A stretch of DNA of 64,000 bases from Marivita hallyeonensis (lineage in GTDB: Bacteria; Pseudomonadota; Alphaproteobacteria; Rhodobacterales; Rhodobacteraceae): assembly GCF_900129875.1 (NCBI RefSeq), contig NZ_FQXC01000003.1, positions 662,304 to 726,303 of the forward strand. The letters are read 5' to 3'. Below are positions 45,197-54,043 of the stretch, one piece after another (the stretch's first letter is position 1; every line of letters begins with the position of its first letter). The position numbers and the translations under genes were made by a program. The notes under the pieces are model-generated. The model did not search any database. It saw only the letters and a program-made list of their open reading frames with translations, and was not told the origin of the DNA.

Positions 45197-45922
45197 TTAG
45201 ACGAAGAACTGCGCGCCGTTGGCCGAGATGGTCGAGCCGTTGATGAAGCCCGCGTCGTCAGAGGCAAGAAAAGTCACACAACGCGCGATCTCTTCCGGTT
45301 CACCCAGACGACCCGCTGGAATCTGCGGGATGATCTTGGAGTTCAGAACCTCTTCCGGAATCGCACGGACCATTTCGGTGCCGATATAGCCCGGGCAAAC
45401 CGCGTTGGCCGTGATGCCCTTCGCCGCGCCTTCCTGCGCCAGCGACTTCACGATGCCCAGGTCACCCGCCTTCGTCGCGGCGTAGTTGACCTGACCGGCC
45501 TGGCCCTTCTGGCCGTTGATCGAAGAGATCACGATCACGCGGCCAAAGCCACGCTCGCGCATGCCCGGCCACACAGGGCGCACGGTGTTGAACACGCCGG
45601 TGAGGTTCGTGTCGATGACCTTCTGCCACTGCTCGGGCTTCATCTTGTGGAAGAACCCGTCCCAGGTGATGCCCGCATTGGCGACCACAATGTCGATCGG
45701 GCCCAGATCGGATTCGACCTGCGCAATGCCCGCCTCGGACGCTTCGTAATTCGCGACGTCCCATTTGTACGTCTTGATACCCGTCGCTTCGGTGAAAGCC
45801 GCCGCCTTCTCGTCGTTGCCAGCGTAGGTCGCTGCGACGTTATAGCCTTCTGCTTTCAGCGCTTTCGAAATGGCTTCACCGATGCCGCGGCTGCCGCCGG
45901 TGACAAGTGCTACACGTGCCAT
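45197..45922 (-). CDS. phaB: acetoacetyl-CoA reductase
   Basis: SDR enzyme of 241 residues that reduces acetoacetyl-CoA to (R)-3-hydroxybutyryl-CoA with NADPH for polyhydroxybutyrate. Rossmann motif VTGGSRGIGEAISKAL (about 7-22), NAG at about 83, catalytic Ser in ISSINGQKG and Tyr-Lys in NYAATKAG are present. The last gene of the unit phaA - patatin - phaB; a terminator follows. Confidence 0.96.
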   Translation of the reverse strand: MARVALVTGGSRGIGEAISKALKAEGYNVAATYAGNDEKAAAFTEATGIKTYKWDVANYEASEAGIAQVESDLGPIDIVVANAGITWDGFFHKMKPEQWQKVIDTNLTGVFNTVRPVWPGMRERGFGRVIVISSINGQKGQAGQVNYAATKAGDLGIVKSLAQEGAAKGITANAVCPGYIGTEMVRAIPEEVLNSKIIPQIPAGRLGEPEEIARCVTFLASDDAGFINGSTISANGAQFFV

Positions 45923-45938
45923 AGTTGTCTCCTCTCAG

Positions 45939-46778
45939 TTAGGTGTGATTCAGGGTTTCGAGATATGTTCGACCGTCCGCCTCACCGCAGGCCCATGTGT
46001 CCCGCAGCTTGTCAGGGTCAGTGAAATCGATCTTGTCCACCGGGCAAGGCTCGGATGGCTCAAGATAGGTGCGACCGTCCACTTTGGTCAGGCCGCTGTA
46101 GTGCCGGGTCAACAGGACCAGCGTGTCGCCCTCGTCCGGATCGGGCATCGGGGCCTGATCCGCCATCCCGCCGTCCACCACCGGTGTACCGTCCCATGTC
46201 GGCGGCTCGAACACCGGCGGGATCACGGCTGCGGCCGAAATCAGATCGTGCAAGGTCCCGTCCCGCGCCGCGACCCGCGCATCAACGCGCGAAGACGTGA
46301 GCCCCATCTTTTCGGCCCAGTTGAAATGCGGCGAGGCGATGGTGTGCAACTCGGCCTCGTAGGCCAACGTTGCAGCAGTGCCGGACAGCTTCGGCGCAGA
46401 CGTGAGCGGCGGATGTCCGAGCAGGATGATGAGCGACGGCCCATCTGCGATTGCGCGCCGCGCCTCTTGGTCGAGGACCTCCTCAACACACTCCCGGTAG
46501 AGGCGCTGATGCGGTGTGACGCCGTCCTCATCAAACGTGTCCCACGCGATATTAGAGGACGTTTCCGCAAACCGGTCGGTCATCACGTCGAGCAGCGTCC
46601 GCCCCTTGCGCGCCACGAAACAGCATGCCGCCAAAGCGCCTCCGGACACGCCGGTGATCCGGGTGGGATCAAGTGAGATGGCGTCACGGACAACTTCGAG
46701 GAATCCACCCTGCCAAAAGCAACGCAGACCGCCGCCGGAAAACACCAGCTGGTCGAAGTGAGGTGTGTTCGCTGTCAT
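45939..46778 (-). CDS. patatin-like phospholipase family protein
   Basis: Hydrolase of 279 residues. The oxyanion loop LVFSGGGLRCFWQGGF (about 11-26), nucleophile ITGVSGGALAACC (Ser about 45) and the catalytic Asp in VVDGGMADQAP (about 210) form the usual Ser-Asp dyad. The ATG at 46778 is preferred over a longer frame that runs into phaA. It is placed between phaA and phaB, only 16 bases from the phaB start and 46 bases from the phaA stop, so it is probably co-transcribed. A granule-linked lipase or PHB-related role is a context inference. Confidence 0.88.
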   Translation of the reverse strand: MTANTPHFDQLVFSGGGLRCFWQGGFLEVVRDAISLDPTRITGVSGGALAACCFVARKGRTLLDVMTDRFAETSSNIAWDTFDEDGVTPHQRLYRECVEEVLDQEARRAIADGPSLIILLGHPPLTSAPKLSGTAATLAYEAELHTIASPHFNWAEKMGLTSSRVDARVAARDGTLHDLISAAAVIPPVFEPPTWDGTPVVDGGMADQAPMPDPDEGDTLVLLTRHYSGLTKVDGRTYLEPSEPCPVDKIDFTDPDKLRDTWACGEADGRTYLETLNHT

Positions 46779-46824
46779 GAAGACATGGCCCGGCGACGCG
46801 TCACAGCGCGCCGGGCCACACAGA

Positions 46825-48000
46825 TCAGGGGCGTTCGACGCAGAGCGCCACGCCCATGCCGCCGCCGATGCAGAGGGTGGCGAGGCCCTTCTTGGCGTCA
46901 CGGCGCTGCATTTCGAAGAGCAGCGTGTTGAGAACGCGGGCACCGGAGGCCCCAATCGGGTGACCGATGGCAATCGCGCCGCCATTGACGTTCACGATCG
47001 CCGGGTCCCAACCCATGTCCTTGTTCACGGCACAGGCCTGCGCGGCGAAGGCTTCGTTGGCTTCCACGAGGTCGAGATCGTCAACCTTCCAACCGGCTTT
47101 CTCAAGCGCCTTGCGCGACGCGTGGATCGGGCCCACGCCCATGATCGACGGGTCAAGACCTGCCGTGGCGTAGGATGCGATCCGGGCCATCGGGGTGATG
47201 CCGCGCTTCTCGGCGTTCTCTTCGCTCATCAAGAGCACACCGGCCGCGCCGTCGTTCAGGCCAGAGGCGTTCGCCGCCGTGACAGAGCCGTCCTTTGTGA
47301 AAGCAGGACGCAGTTTCTGCATCGCTTCCATGGTCGCGCCGTGGCGGATGTATTCGTCTTTGTCGACAACAATGTCGCCCTTGCGGGTCTTCACGGTGAA
47401 CGCGATGACCTCGTCGTCGAACTTGCCTGCCTTCTGGGCCGCCTCGGCCTTGTTCTGCGAGGCAACGGCGAATTCATCCTGCTGTTCGCGGCTGATCTGC
47501 CACTTCTCGGCGACGTTTTCGGCGGTCTGGCCCATGTGGTAGCCGTTGAACGCATCCCAAAGCCCGTCGCGGATCATCGTGTCGATGTATTTGACGTCGC
47601 CCATCTTGTGACCGGCGCGCAGATGCGCAGCGTGGGGGGAGAGCGTCATGTTTTCCTGCCCACCGGCAGCCACGACCTCTGCGTCGCCCAGCATGATGTG
47701 CTGTGCACCCAGCGCAACAGCGCGAAGACCCGAGCCACAGACCTGGTTGATGCCCCAGGCGGCGCTTTCCTTCGGCAGACCGGCATTGATATGCGCCTGA
47801 CGCGCCGGGTTCTGGCCTTGTGCGGCTGTCAGAACCTGCCCGAGGATCGTTTCGGACACGGCGTCCTTCTCGATGCCAGCGCGTTCAACAAGAGCGTTGA
47901 GAACAGCTGCGCCAAGGTCATGTGCGGGTGTGTTTGCGAAAGAGCCGCCGAACGACCCAACGGCCGTGCGCGCGGCGGAAGCGATAACGACGTTGGTCAT
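46825..48000 (-). CDS. phaA: acetyl-CoA acetyltransferase (beta-ketothiolase)
   Basis: Thiolase of 391 residues that condenses two acetyl-CoA to acetoacetyl-CoA. Active-site Cys in [11 protein letters not shown] (about residue 88), His in [11 protein letters not shown], and the C-terminal Cys in [10 protein letters not shown] are all present. Start ATG at 48000 ([15 protein letters not shown]); a GGAGGAAC sequence lies upstream. First gene of the PHB-precursor operon. Confidence 0.97.
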   Translation of the reverse strand: MTNVVIASAARTAVGSFGGSFANTPAHDLGAAVLNALVERAGIEKDAVSETILGQVLTAAQGQNPARQAHINAGLPKESAAWGINQVCGSGLRAVALGAQHIMLGDAEVVAAGGQENMTLSPHAAHLRAGHKMGDVKYIDTMIRDGLWDAFNGYHMGQTAENVAEKWQISREQQDEFAVASQNKAEAAQKAGKFDDEVIAFTVKTRKGDIVVDKDEYIRHGATMEAMQKLRPAFTKDGSVTAANASGLNDGAAGVLLMSEENAEKRGITPMARIASYATAGLDPSIMGVGPIHASRKALEKAGWKVDDLDLVEANEAFAAQACAVNKDMGWDPAIVNVNGGAIAIGHPIGASGARVLNTLLFEMQRRDAKKGLATLCIGGGMGVALCVERP

Positions 48001-48180
48001 GTGTTCCTCCACCAAAATCTTGGTCCGGGGAGGTATCCGCAGTGGTTTTCGCACGAATGCGCCTACGGTCCCCGCAACCGTTCCCGCGCTTGCCTAAAGC
48101 AATGGTGGAGTTTCGCCTACCGGACAGGGTGTCTCAGGCCTTTTCCGCAAAGCGGCGTTGACGCTAGGGCATGGCTGAGG

Positions 48181-49008
48181 TCACAGGACAGACGTGTGCT
48201 GCGCGGGCATTTCCCAAGGGGGCGTGAGGGTTGGCGCGCCGAAATAGTAGCCTTGCAGGCAGTCCACCCCAAGATCAGCCAACATATTGGCGTCTGCATT
48301 GCATTCCACGAATTCGGCGACCGTGAACATGTCGAACTGCTGGGCAATGGCGAGGATGGCGCGTGTCAGCACCTGGTTGTCGGCATCGTCCGCAATGCCG
48401 CGCACGAACTGGCCATCGATCTTCAAAATGTCGAACTGGAACTCTTTCAGATAGCGCAGGGCGGTGTAGCCCGCGCCGAAATCGTCGAGTGCGAAACTGA
48501 TTCCCAGACTTTGCAGATCCCGCATGGCCTGCACGACAAGCTCGGGCACAAGCATGGCAGAGGCCTCTGTGATCTCCAGAATCAGCCGTTCCGCGATGGT
48601 TTCATCCCGCGCAAGGCCGCGCTGAAGCACCTTGCGCCATTTCGGGTACCCGATGGAACGCGCCGAAAGGTTGATGGCAAGCCGAATATCCGGGTTCCGG
48701 CCAAGCGTGCGCAAGCCATGTTCAAGGGCGAGGCAATCCAGAAGTCGCCCGGTTTCCCGTTCCTCGATCATGGAAATGAATTGACCTGCCGGAATGATGC
48801 GGCCGGTCGGATCGGTCACCCGGATCAGGCCTTCGTGAAAGGCCGTCCGATCCTGCTGCATCGCGTGAACCACCGGTTGGAAGGCCAGCTTGACCTCCCG
48901 ATGCGCGACGGCGTCTTCCACAATCGACAGGATATCGCGATCCCTGACATCCGCCGCCGCATCAAGCGCTGTGCGGGCCGTGAATTGGGAGACTGCGTGA
49001 TGTGCCAT
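48181..49008 (-). CDS. EAL domain protein, probable c-di-GMP phosphodiesterase
   Basis: Single EAL domain, 275 residues, without visible membrane segments or sensor domain. The catalytic set is conserved: Glu in FHEGLIRV (EGL in place of EAL), Asn in INLSA, Glu in EITEAS, the DDFGAG pair, KIDGQFV Lys, AEFVE Glu and LQGYYFG Gln. All metal and base residues needed for hydrolysis are therefore present. Its proximity to rpsD has no obvious meaning. It is divergent from rpsD across a 255-base gap. Confidence 0.9.
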   Translation of the reverse strand: MAHHAVSQFTARTALDAAADVRDRDILSIVEDAVAHREVKLAFQPVVHAMQQDRTAFHEGLIRVTDPTGRIIPAGQFISMIEERETGRLLDCLALEHGLRTLGRNPDIRLAINLSARSIGYPKWRKVLQRGLARDETIAERLILEITEASAMLVPELVVQAMRDLQSLGISFALDDFGAGYTALRYLKEFQFDILKIDGQFVRGIADDADNQVLTRAILAIAQQFDMFTVAEFVECNADANMLADLGVDCLQGYYFGAPTLTPPWEMPAQHTSVL

Positions 49009-49096
49009 GGGCGCCCTTTCCTGTCTGCGGTCGGGCCCTGTCTATGCGACAGCCCTTAAGCAAGATTTAAAGGCGGAACGGAACGCAGGACCGCTG

Positions 49097-49124
49097 TTGA
49101 CTCTGGCAAATCCAACCGTATAAG
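49097..49124 (+). promoter_or_regulatory. probable sigma-70-like promoter of rpsD
   Basis: TTGACT (49097-49102), 16 bases, TATAAG (49119-49124). Transcription from about 49131 would leave a leader of about 130 bases before rpsD. Confidence 0.5.
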
Positions 49125-49263
49125 CGCGGCTTCATTGGTGTTGGTGGCCCTCGCGAGAGGAACCCTGTCATCCAGCCGGTTCAAGCGTCTCTGACGCGGC
49201 TGGAAGAGGACAACGCCCTTCATAGTTGCCCGAACGGGCTTCGTTCTGAGAAGGAGATCAGCC

Positions 49264-49884
49264 GTGACAAAACGCACGTCTGCCAAGTACAAAATTGACC
49301 GCCGGATGGGCGAAAACATCTGGGGTCGTCCGAAATCCCCCGTCAACCGTCGTGAATACGGCCCCGGCCAGCACGGTCAGCGCCGCAAGGGCAAGATGTC
49401 CGACTTCGGTCTGCAGCTGCGCGCCAAGCAAAAGCTTAAGGGCTATTACGGCGACCTGACCGAAAAGCAGTTCCGCCGCATCTACGGCGAAGCCGAACGT
49501 GTGAAGGGTGACACCGGCGAAAACCTCATCGGTCTGCTGGAGCGTCGTCTTGATGCGGTTGTTTACCGGGCCAAGTTCGTTGCAACGATCTTTGCCGCGC
49601 GTCAGTTCGTGAACCACGGCCATGTTCTGGTCAACGGCCAGCGCGTCAACATCCCGTCCTACCGTGTGAAGGAAGGCGACGTTGTCGAAGTGCGCGAGAA
49701 GTCCAAGCAGATGGCGGCGATCCTTGAAGCCGTGCAGCTGCCTGAACGGGACGTTCCGGATTACATCGAGGCGGATCACTCCAAGATGACCGCGACCTTC
49801 GTCCGCACGCCGGGCCTCGGTGACGTGCCGTACCCGGTGATGATGGAACCGAACCTCGTCATCGAATACTACGCGCAGAACTAA
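49264..49884 (+). CDS. rpsD: 30S ribosomal protein S4
   Basis: Small-subunit assembly protein of 206 residues that binds 16S rRNA; the S4 RNA-binding domain is near residues 96-160 ([27 protein letters not shown]). N-terminus [20 protein letters not shown] lacks the Zn-binding Cys of some S4 proteins. GTG start with GAGAAGGAG about 8 bases upstream. Two terminators follow, one for this gene and one shared with the DUF1127 gene. Confidence 0.98.
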   Translation: MTKRTSAKYKIDRRMGENIWGRPKSPVNRREYGPGQHGQRRKGKMSDFGLQLRAKQKLKGYYGDLTEKQFRRIYGEAERVKGDTGENLIGLLERRLDAVVYRAKFVATIFAARQFVNHGHVLVNGQRVNIPSYRVKEGDVVEVREKSKQMAAILEAVQLPERDVPDYIEADHSKMTATFVRTPGLGDVPYPVMMEPNLVIEYYAQN

Positions 49885-49929
49885 TAGAAATCCTTCCGTA
49901 CGGATTTCCCGTACGAGTGATACAAAACG

Positions 49930-49956
49930 AAAGCCGCCCGACCTGGGCGGCTTTTT
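49930..49956 (+). terminator. rho-independent terminator after rpsD
   Basis: 10-bp stem AAAGCCGCCC / GGGCGGCTTT with a GACCT loop and five T. Confidence 0.85.
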
Positions 49957-49974
49957 CGTGTTCGGGGCTGCAAT

Positions 49975-50009
49975 AAAAAAGGCCGCGCCAAAGGCGCAGC
50001 CCTTTTTTC
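49975..50009 (-). terminator. terminator of the DUF1127 gene (possibly bidirectional)
   Basis: Stem with one bulge (AAAAAAGGGCTGCGCC / GGCGCGGCCTTTTTT on the minus strand), ending in six T; it follows the stop of the convergent DUF1127 gene. Confidence 0.7.
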
Positions 50010-50027
50010 AAGTGGTCAATCCGGGAG

Positions 50028-50243
50028 TTACGTCCAGAACACGTCTTTGAAGACGTGCCGCGCGATATCCTCGCGCCGCAATCCGCGGGCTTTCAGGGCG
50101 TCATCGGACAAAGCCTGAAGCCGCTCGACTTCGCGGATACGCCAGTTGGCTTCGACCACCTGATGAACGCCGCGCGCCAATCCGTCGACCAGGTTGCTCA
50201 GAAATCCGGGCTTCGCGCGCTGATAAGTGTTTGTCAGTGCCAT
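50028..50243 (-). CDS. DUF1127 domain protein
   Basis: Small basic protein of 71 residues with the YjiS/DUF1127 pattern near the C-terminus (VEANWRIREVERLQALSDDA, LKARGLRREDIARHVF). In other alphaproteobacteria such proteins act in sRNA-linked and phosphate/carbon responses; here the role is not known. It is followed by its own terminator and lies upstream of the pyrimidine operon in the opposite direction. Confidence 0.85.
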   Translation of the reverse strand: MALTNTYQRAKPGFLSNLVDGLARGVHQVVEANWRIREVERLQALSDDALKARGLRREDIARHVFKDVFWT

Positions 50244-50391
50244 GGGGTGCCTTCATTTTGCATCATTTTTCAACACCCGGGATGTAAGCCGTTGAAATAC
50301 CGAGGGGTACCACCTCTTCCACATACCCGCCAAAACCGCAGTGCATACCATGCGGTGGTATCCGTGTTCGGAAATCGGACCGATGCAAAAT

Positions 50392-50407
50392 TTTACCAGT
50401 TGATAAA
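50392..50407. promoter_or_regulatory. RutR-like operator upstream of preT
   Basis: TTTACCA-GT-TGATAAA: the TTGACCA-N2-TGGTCAA pattern of RutR sites with one mismatch between arms. It lies 56 bases before the preT start. Another 6-bp inverted repeat, ATACCA/TGGTAT, is at 50345-50361. Binding is inferred; compare the perfect site at 55057. Confidence 0.6.
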
Positions 50408-50462
50408 ATTTTGAACCCGTGAGAGCGTCAACCCAAGTTCAAGCTGAGGTCGGAGAACGAAG

Positions 50463-51788
50463 ATGGACGCCAGGACTTTGAAAGAGGGTGTGGTTGCAGG
50501 CCGACTGGACAGTGATGCGCTCGCATCCGGGTTCGCCGATTTGCACAAGCCGCTGAGCGATCACGAAGCGCTCGTCGCCGCAGACCGCTGCTATTTCTGT
50601 CACGACGCGCCCTGCATCACCGCCTGTCCCACCGACATCGACATCCCGCTCTTCATCCGGCAAATCGCCACCGGCACGCCGGATGCGGCGGCCAAGACAA
50701 TCCTGACCCAAAACATCATGGGCGGCATGTGCGCCCGCGTGTGCCCGACCGAGACACTGTGCGAAGAAGCCTGCGTGCGCCAAGCGGCCGAAGGCGAGCC
50801 GGTGCAGATCGGTCGACTCCAGCGTTATGCCACTGACGGGCTTATGAAAAAGGGCATTCACCCGTTCTCCCGGGCGGCCTCGACAGGGCGGCGCATTGCT
50901 GTCGTCGGGGCCGGTCCGGCAGGGTTGTCCTGCGCGCACCGGTTGGCCATGTATGGACACGATGTAGTAGTCTTCGATGCCCGGCCAAAAGCGGGCGGGC
51001 TGAACGAGTACGGGATTGCGGCCTACAAGACGACGGACGATTTCGCGGCGCGCGAGGTTGACTGGCTTCTAAAGATCGGCGGGATCGAGATCCGAAACAA
51101 CACGGCGCTTGGGCGGGACGTCTCTCTCGATGATCTGACGACGGAGTATGACGCGGTTTTCCTTGGCATGGGACTTGGCGGCGTGAATGCGCTGACTGCA
51201 CCAGGTTCGGACAAAGACGGTGTTCTGGATGCGGTTCAGTTCATCGCCGATCTGCGGCAGGTCGAGGACCTGTCGACGCTCCCGGTGGGGCGCGATGTTG
51301 TGGTCATTGGCGGCGGCATGACCGCGGTTGACGCGGCGGTGCAATCAAAGCTCCTGGGCGCGCTCAACGTCACCATCGTCTACCGGCGCGGGCGCGACCG
51401 CATGAACGCAAGTGTTTGGGAACAGGATCTGGCCTCGGCCAAGGGCGTGCGGATCATCACCAATGCCTCGCCGGTTGCCGTGCACGGCAACGGCACCGTG
51501 CGCGAGATCGAATTCGAATTCACGGATGATGATCTGGACCCCACGGGGGAAACCTTCCGCCTGGCGGCGGATCAGGTCTTCAAGGCCATCGGTCAGAAGC
51601 TGGACGGGGATAATCTGCCTGACCTCGACGGGCGCAAGATCGCCGTCACGGGTGCCGGGCGCACCTCGGTCAAGGGTGTCTGGGCTGGCGGCGATTGCGC
51701 GGCTGGCGGGGATGACCTGACCGTGACAGCCGTTGCCGAAGGGCGCGATGCGGCGGAAGACATCCACGCACAGCTGATGGGCCGCTGA
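50463..51788 (+). CDS. preT: NAD-dependent dihydropyrimidine dehydrogenase subunit PreT
   Basis: FAD- and Fe-S-containing subunit of 441 residues that with PreA reduces uracil/thymine to the dihydro form. N-terminal Cys clusters (CYFCHDAPCITACPTDID and CARVCPTETLCEEAC, about residues 43-104) carry two [4Fe-4S] sites; FAD motif VVGAGPAGLSCAHRL (about 147) and NAD(P) motif VVIGGGMTAVDAAV (about 280) follow. The stop TGA overlaps the ATG of the glycosylase gene (TGATG). A RutR-like operator is upstream. Confidence 0.95.
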   Translation: MDARTLKEGVVAGRLDSDALASGFADLHKPLSDHEALVAADRCYFCHDAPCITACPTDIDIPLFIRQIATGTPDAAAKTILTQNIMGGMCARVCPTETLCEEACVRQAAEGEPVQIGRLQRYATDGLMKKGIHPFSRAASTGRRIAVVGAGPAGLSCAHRLAMYGHDVVVFDARPKAGGLNEYGIAAYKTTDDFAAREVDWLLKIGGIEIRNNTALGRDVSLDDLTTEYDAVFLGMGLGGVNALTAPGSDKDGVLDAVQFIADLRQVEDLSTLPVGRDVVVIGGGMTAVDAAVQSKLLGALNVTIVYRRGRDRMNASVWEQDLASAKGVRIITNASPVAVHGNGTVREIEFEFTDDDLDPTGETFRLAADQVFKAIGQKLDGDNLPDLDGRKIAVTGAGRTSVKGVWAGGDCAAGGDDLTVTAVAEGRDAAEDIHAQLMGR

Positions 51789-52576
51789 TGCCAGAGCTTC
51801 CCGAATGCGAGGCGGCGCGAAAGCGCATCGCGGACGGCGCGCTGAACCGCACCATTGAAGGGTTCAGTCTAGGCGAAGTGAGCCATGTCGAATTGCCGAG
51901 CGAAGAGGACCGCGCGCGTTTCATCGGGACGCAATTCACCCGCACGAGACGGCACGGGAAGTACATCTTCATCGGGTCAAAAGACGGTCCGTGGTTGCAT
52001 ATCCATCTGGGGATGGCCGGATCGGTTCGTGTGATGGAGAACGACGCCGACCTTGCCGACTACATCCGCTTTACAGTTGAATTCGAGGGCGGCACACGTC
52101 TGCACTTCCGGGACCCGCGCAAGTTCGGCAAAGTCACTGTCGTCGAAGATGTCGATGACTTCATTGCCGACAAGGGGCTCGGGCCGGATGCCTTGGAGAT
52201 CGGGGACAATGCGTTCGCGGATACGATTGGCAAGACGCGCGGCGCCGTCAAATCCGCGTTGCTCAGCCAGAAGAAACTCGCCGGCGTCGGCAATCTTTGG
52301 GCCGACGAGACGCTTTATCGAACCGGCATCGACCCCGACGCGACGGCCAACACCTTGGAGCAGGCGAAAGTGTCCGAGATGCACGCAAACATGCAGAGCA
52401 TCCTACAGGCGGTGGTCGATACGAACGCCACGTATGCGAAGCTGCCGGACGACTGGTTGATCCATCACCGTGAGGAAGGCGAGGCCTGCTCGCGGTGCGA
52501 TGGGACTATTGCAAAGAAAACCGTAGGCGGTCGCACGTCCTACTACTGCCCCGAGCATCAGGCCGGGGCATCCTGA
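51788..52576 (+). CDS. Fpg/Nei-family DNA glycosylase inside the pyrimidine operon
   Basis: Predicted DNA glycosylase/AP lyase of 262 residues. N-terminus is MPELPECEAARKRI: the catalytic Pro2 and Glu3 are kept, the usual following Val is Cys. The conserved Lys is in RHGKYIFIG (about 57), the helix-two-turn-helix is around KKLAGVGNLWADETLYRTGI (about 160), and a C-terminal zinc finger is CSRCDG ... YYCPEHQ, with His as last ligand in place of Cys. It overlaps preT and ends 23 bases before preA, so it is co-expressed with a pyrimidine-degrading enzyme. A role on damaged pyrimidines is possible but unproved. Confidence 0.88.
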   Translation: MPELPECEAARKRIADGALNRTIEGFSLGEVSHVELPSEEDRARFIGTQFTRTRRHGKYIFIGSKDGPWLHIHLGMAGSVRVMENDADLADYIRFTVEFEGGTRLHFRDPRKFGKVTVVEDVDDFIADKGLGPDALEIGDNAFADTIGKTRGAVKSALLSQKKLAGVGNLWADETLYRTGIDPDATANTLEQAKVSEMHANMQSILQAVVDTNATYAKLPDDWLIHHREEGEACSRCDGTIAKKTVGGRTSYYCPEHQAGAS

Positions 52577-52599
52577 TACACGCATCGAAGGAGGCGTTC

Positions 52600-53907
52600 A
52601 TGGCTGATCTGATGACGGACTTCGTGGGCATCAAAAGCCCCAACCCCTTCTGGCTGGCCTCCGCGCCGCCCACAGACAAGGAATACAACGTCCGCCGGGC
52701 TTTCGAGGCCGGGTGGGGTGGCGTGGTCTGGAAGACGCTGGGTGAGGCGGGTCCGCCCGTCGTCAACGTCAACGGCCCACGCTACGGCGCGATCTGGGGC
52801 GCGGATCGGCGGTTGCTCGGGTTGAACAACATTGAGCTGATCACGGATCGGCCTTTGGAGGTAAACCTTCAGGAGATCAAGGCGGTGAAGCGGGATTATC
52901 CCGACCGGGCGATGATCGTATCGCTCATGGTGCCCTGCGAGGAAGAGGCGTGGAAAGCGATCCTGCCTCTGGTCGAAGAAACCGGCGCTGACGGGGTCGA
53001 GCTGAACTTCGGTTGCCCGCACGGGATGTCGGAACGCGGCATGGGCAGCGCGGTTGGTCAGGTTCCGGACTACATCACGATGGTCACGCGCTGGGTGAAG
53101 CAAAACACGCGCATGCCCTGCATCGTGAAGCTGACGCCCAACATCACAGACATCCGAAAGCCAGCGATGGCGGCCTTGGAAGGCGGGGCGGATGCGGTGA
53201 GCCTGATCAACACGATCAACTCAATCACGTCCGTAGACCTCGACCTGTTCGCGCCGGAGCCGACAATTGATGGCAAAGGTGCGCATGGCGGCTATTGCGG
53301 GCCTGCGGTGAAGCCGATCGCGCTCAACATGGTGGCCGAAATCGCGCGGTCACCCGAGATGGCGCATCTGCCGATTTCCGGCATCGGCGGGGTGACAACC
53401 TGGAAGGACGCGGCCGAATTCATGGCGCTGGGCGCGGGCAACGTTCAGGTCTGCACGGCAGCGATGACTTATGGGTTCAAGATCGTGCAGGAGATGATTT
53501 CGGGGCTGTCCGAATACATGGACGAAAAGGGGTTTGCATCGACGGCGGAATTGGTCGGTCGTGCTGTGCCAAACATTAGCGACTGGCAGCATCTGAACCT
53601 CAATTATGTCACCAAGGCCCGGATTGATCAGGACCTGTGTATTTCCTGCGGACGGTGCTACGCAGCCTGCGAAGATACCTCGCATCAGGCGATTGCGATG
53701 TCCGAGGACCGCGTGTTCACGGTGAAGGATGATGAGTGCGTGGCGTGCAATTTGTGCGTCAATGTCTGCCCGGTCGAGGACTGCATCACGATGGTCGCAT
53801 TGGATGCCGGTGCCCTAGATGAACGCACGGGTCAGAAAGTTGCCGCGGAGCACGGCGATTGGACAACGCATCCGAACAATCCCGCGGTGCGGACAGCTGC
53901 AGAATAA
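52600..53907 (+). CDS. preA: NAD-dependent dihydropyrimidine dehydrogenase subunit PreA
   Basis: FMN-containing dihydroorotate-dehydrogenase-like subunit of 435 residues. The barrel signature includes LASAPPTDKEYNVRRAFEAG, NFGCPHGMSERGMGSAVGQ (catalytic Cys about 131) and GAGNVQVCTAAM. Two C-terminal [4Fe-4S] motifs, CISCGRCYAAC and CVACNLCVNVCP (about 350-395), complete the family pattern. AAGGAGG precedes the ATG at 52600. With PreT it starts reductive pyrimidine catabolism. Confidence 0.96.
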   Translation: MADLMTDFVGIKSPNPFWLASAPPTDKEYNVRRAFEAGWGGVVWKTLGEAGPPVVNVNGPRYGAIWGADRRLLGLNNIELITDRPLEVNLQEIKAVKRDYPDRAMIVSLMVPCEEEAWKAILPLVEETGADGVELNFGCPHGMSERGMGSAVGQVPDYITMVTRWVKQNTRMPCIVKLTPNITDIRKPAMAALEGGADAVSLINTINSITSVDLDLFAPEPTIDGKGAHGGYCGPAVKPIALNMVAEIARSPEMAHLPISGIGGVTTWKDAAEFMALGAGNVQVCTAAMTYGFKIVQEMISGLSEYMDEKGFASTAELVGRAVPNISDWQHLNLNYVTKARIDQDLCISCGRCYAACEDTSHQAIAMSEDRVFTVKDDECVACNLCVNVCPVEDCITMVALDAGALDERTGQKVAAEHGDWTTHPNNPAVRTAAE

Positions 53908-53944
53908 TTGCGGATTTCTCCCGGTGCGTTTTAGAATTTATTAG

Positions 53945-53984
53945 GGAGCCTCAAAGAAACTTCGTACGAAGTTTCTTGGGCTCC
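53945..53984. repeat. long hairpin after preA
   Basis: Outer arms GGAGCC/GGCTCC enclose a 24-bp perfect palindrome AAGAAACTTCGT/ACGAAGTTTCTT (53954-53977), with a small internal loop. It follows the preA stop by 37 bases. It shares the TTTCG/CGAAA-type core with hairpins at 24916 and 32801. No T-run. Confidence 0.75.
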
Positions 53985-54043
53985 TCCAGTAAATTCTGTT
54001 GTCGCGGCGAAAAAGGCGTTACCGCGACTGTCGGAGGGTTCGA

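Noticed and set aside
46765..49059. 764-codon plus-strand ORF opposite phaA and the EAL gene
   Set aside because: Spans two well-supported genes and the gap between them; composition is that of a shadow frame.
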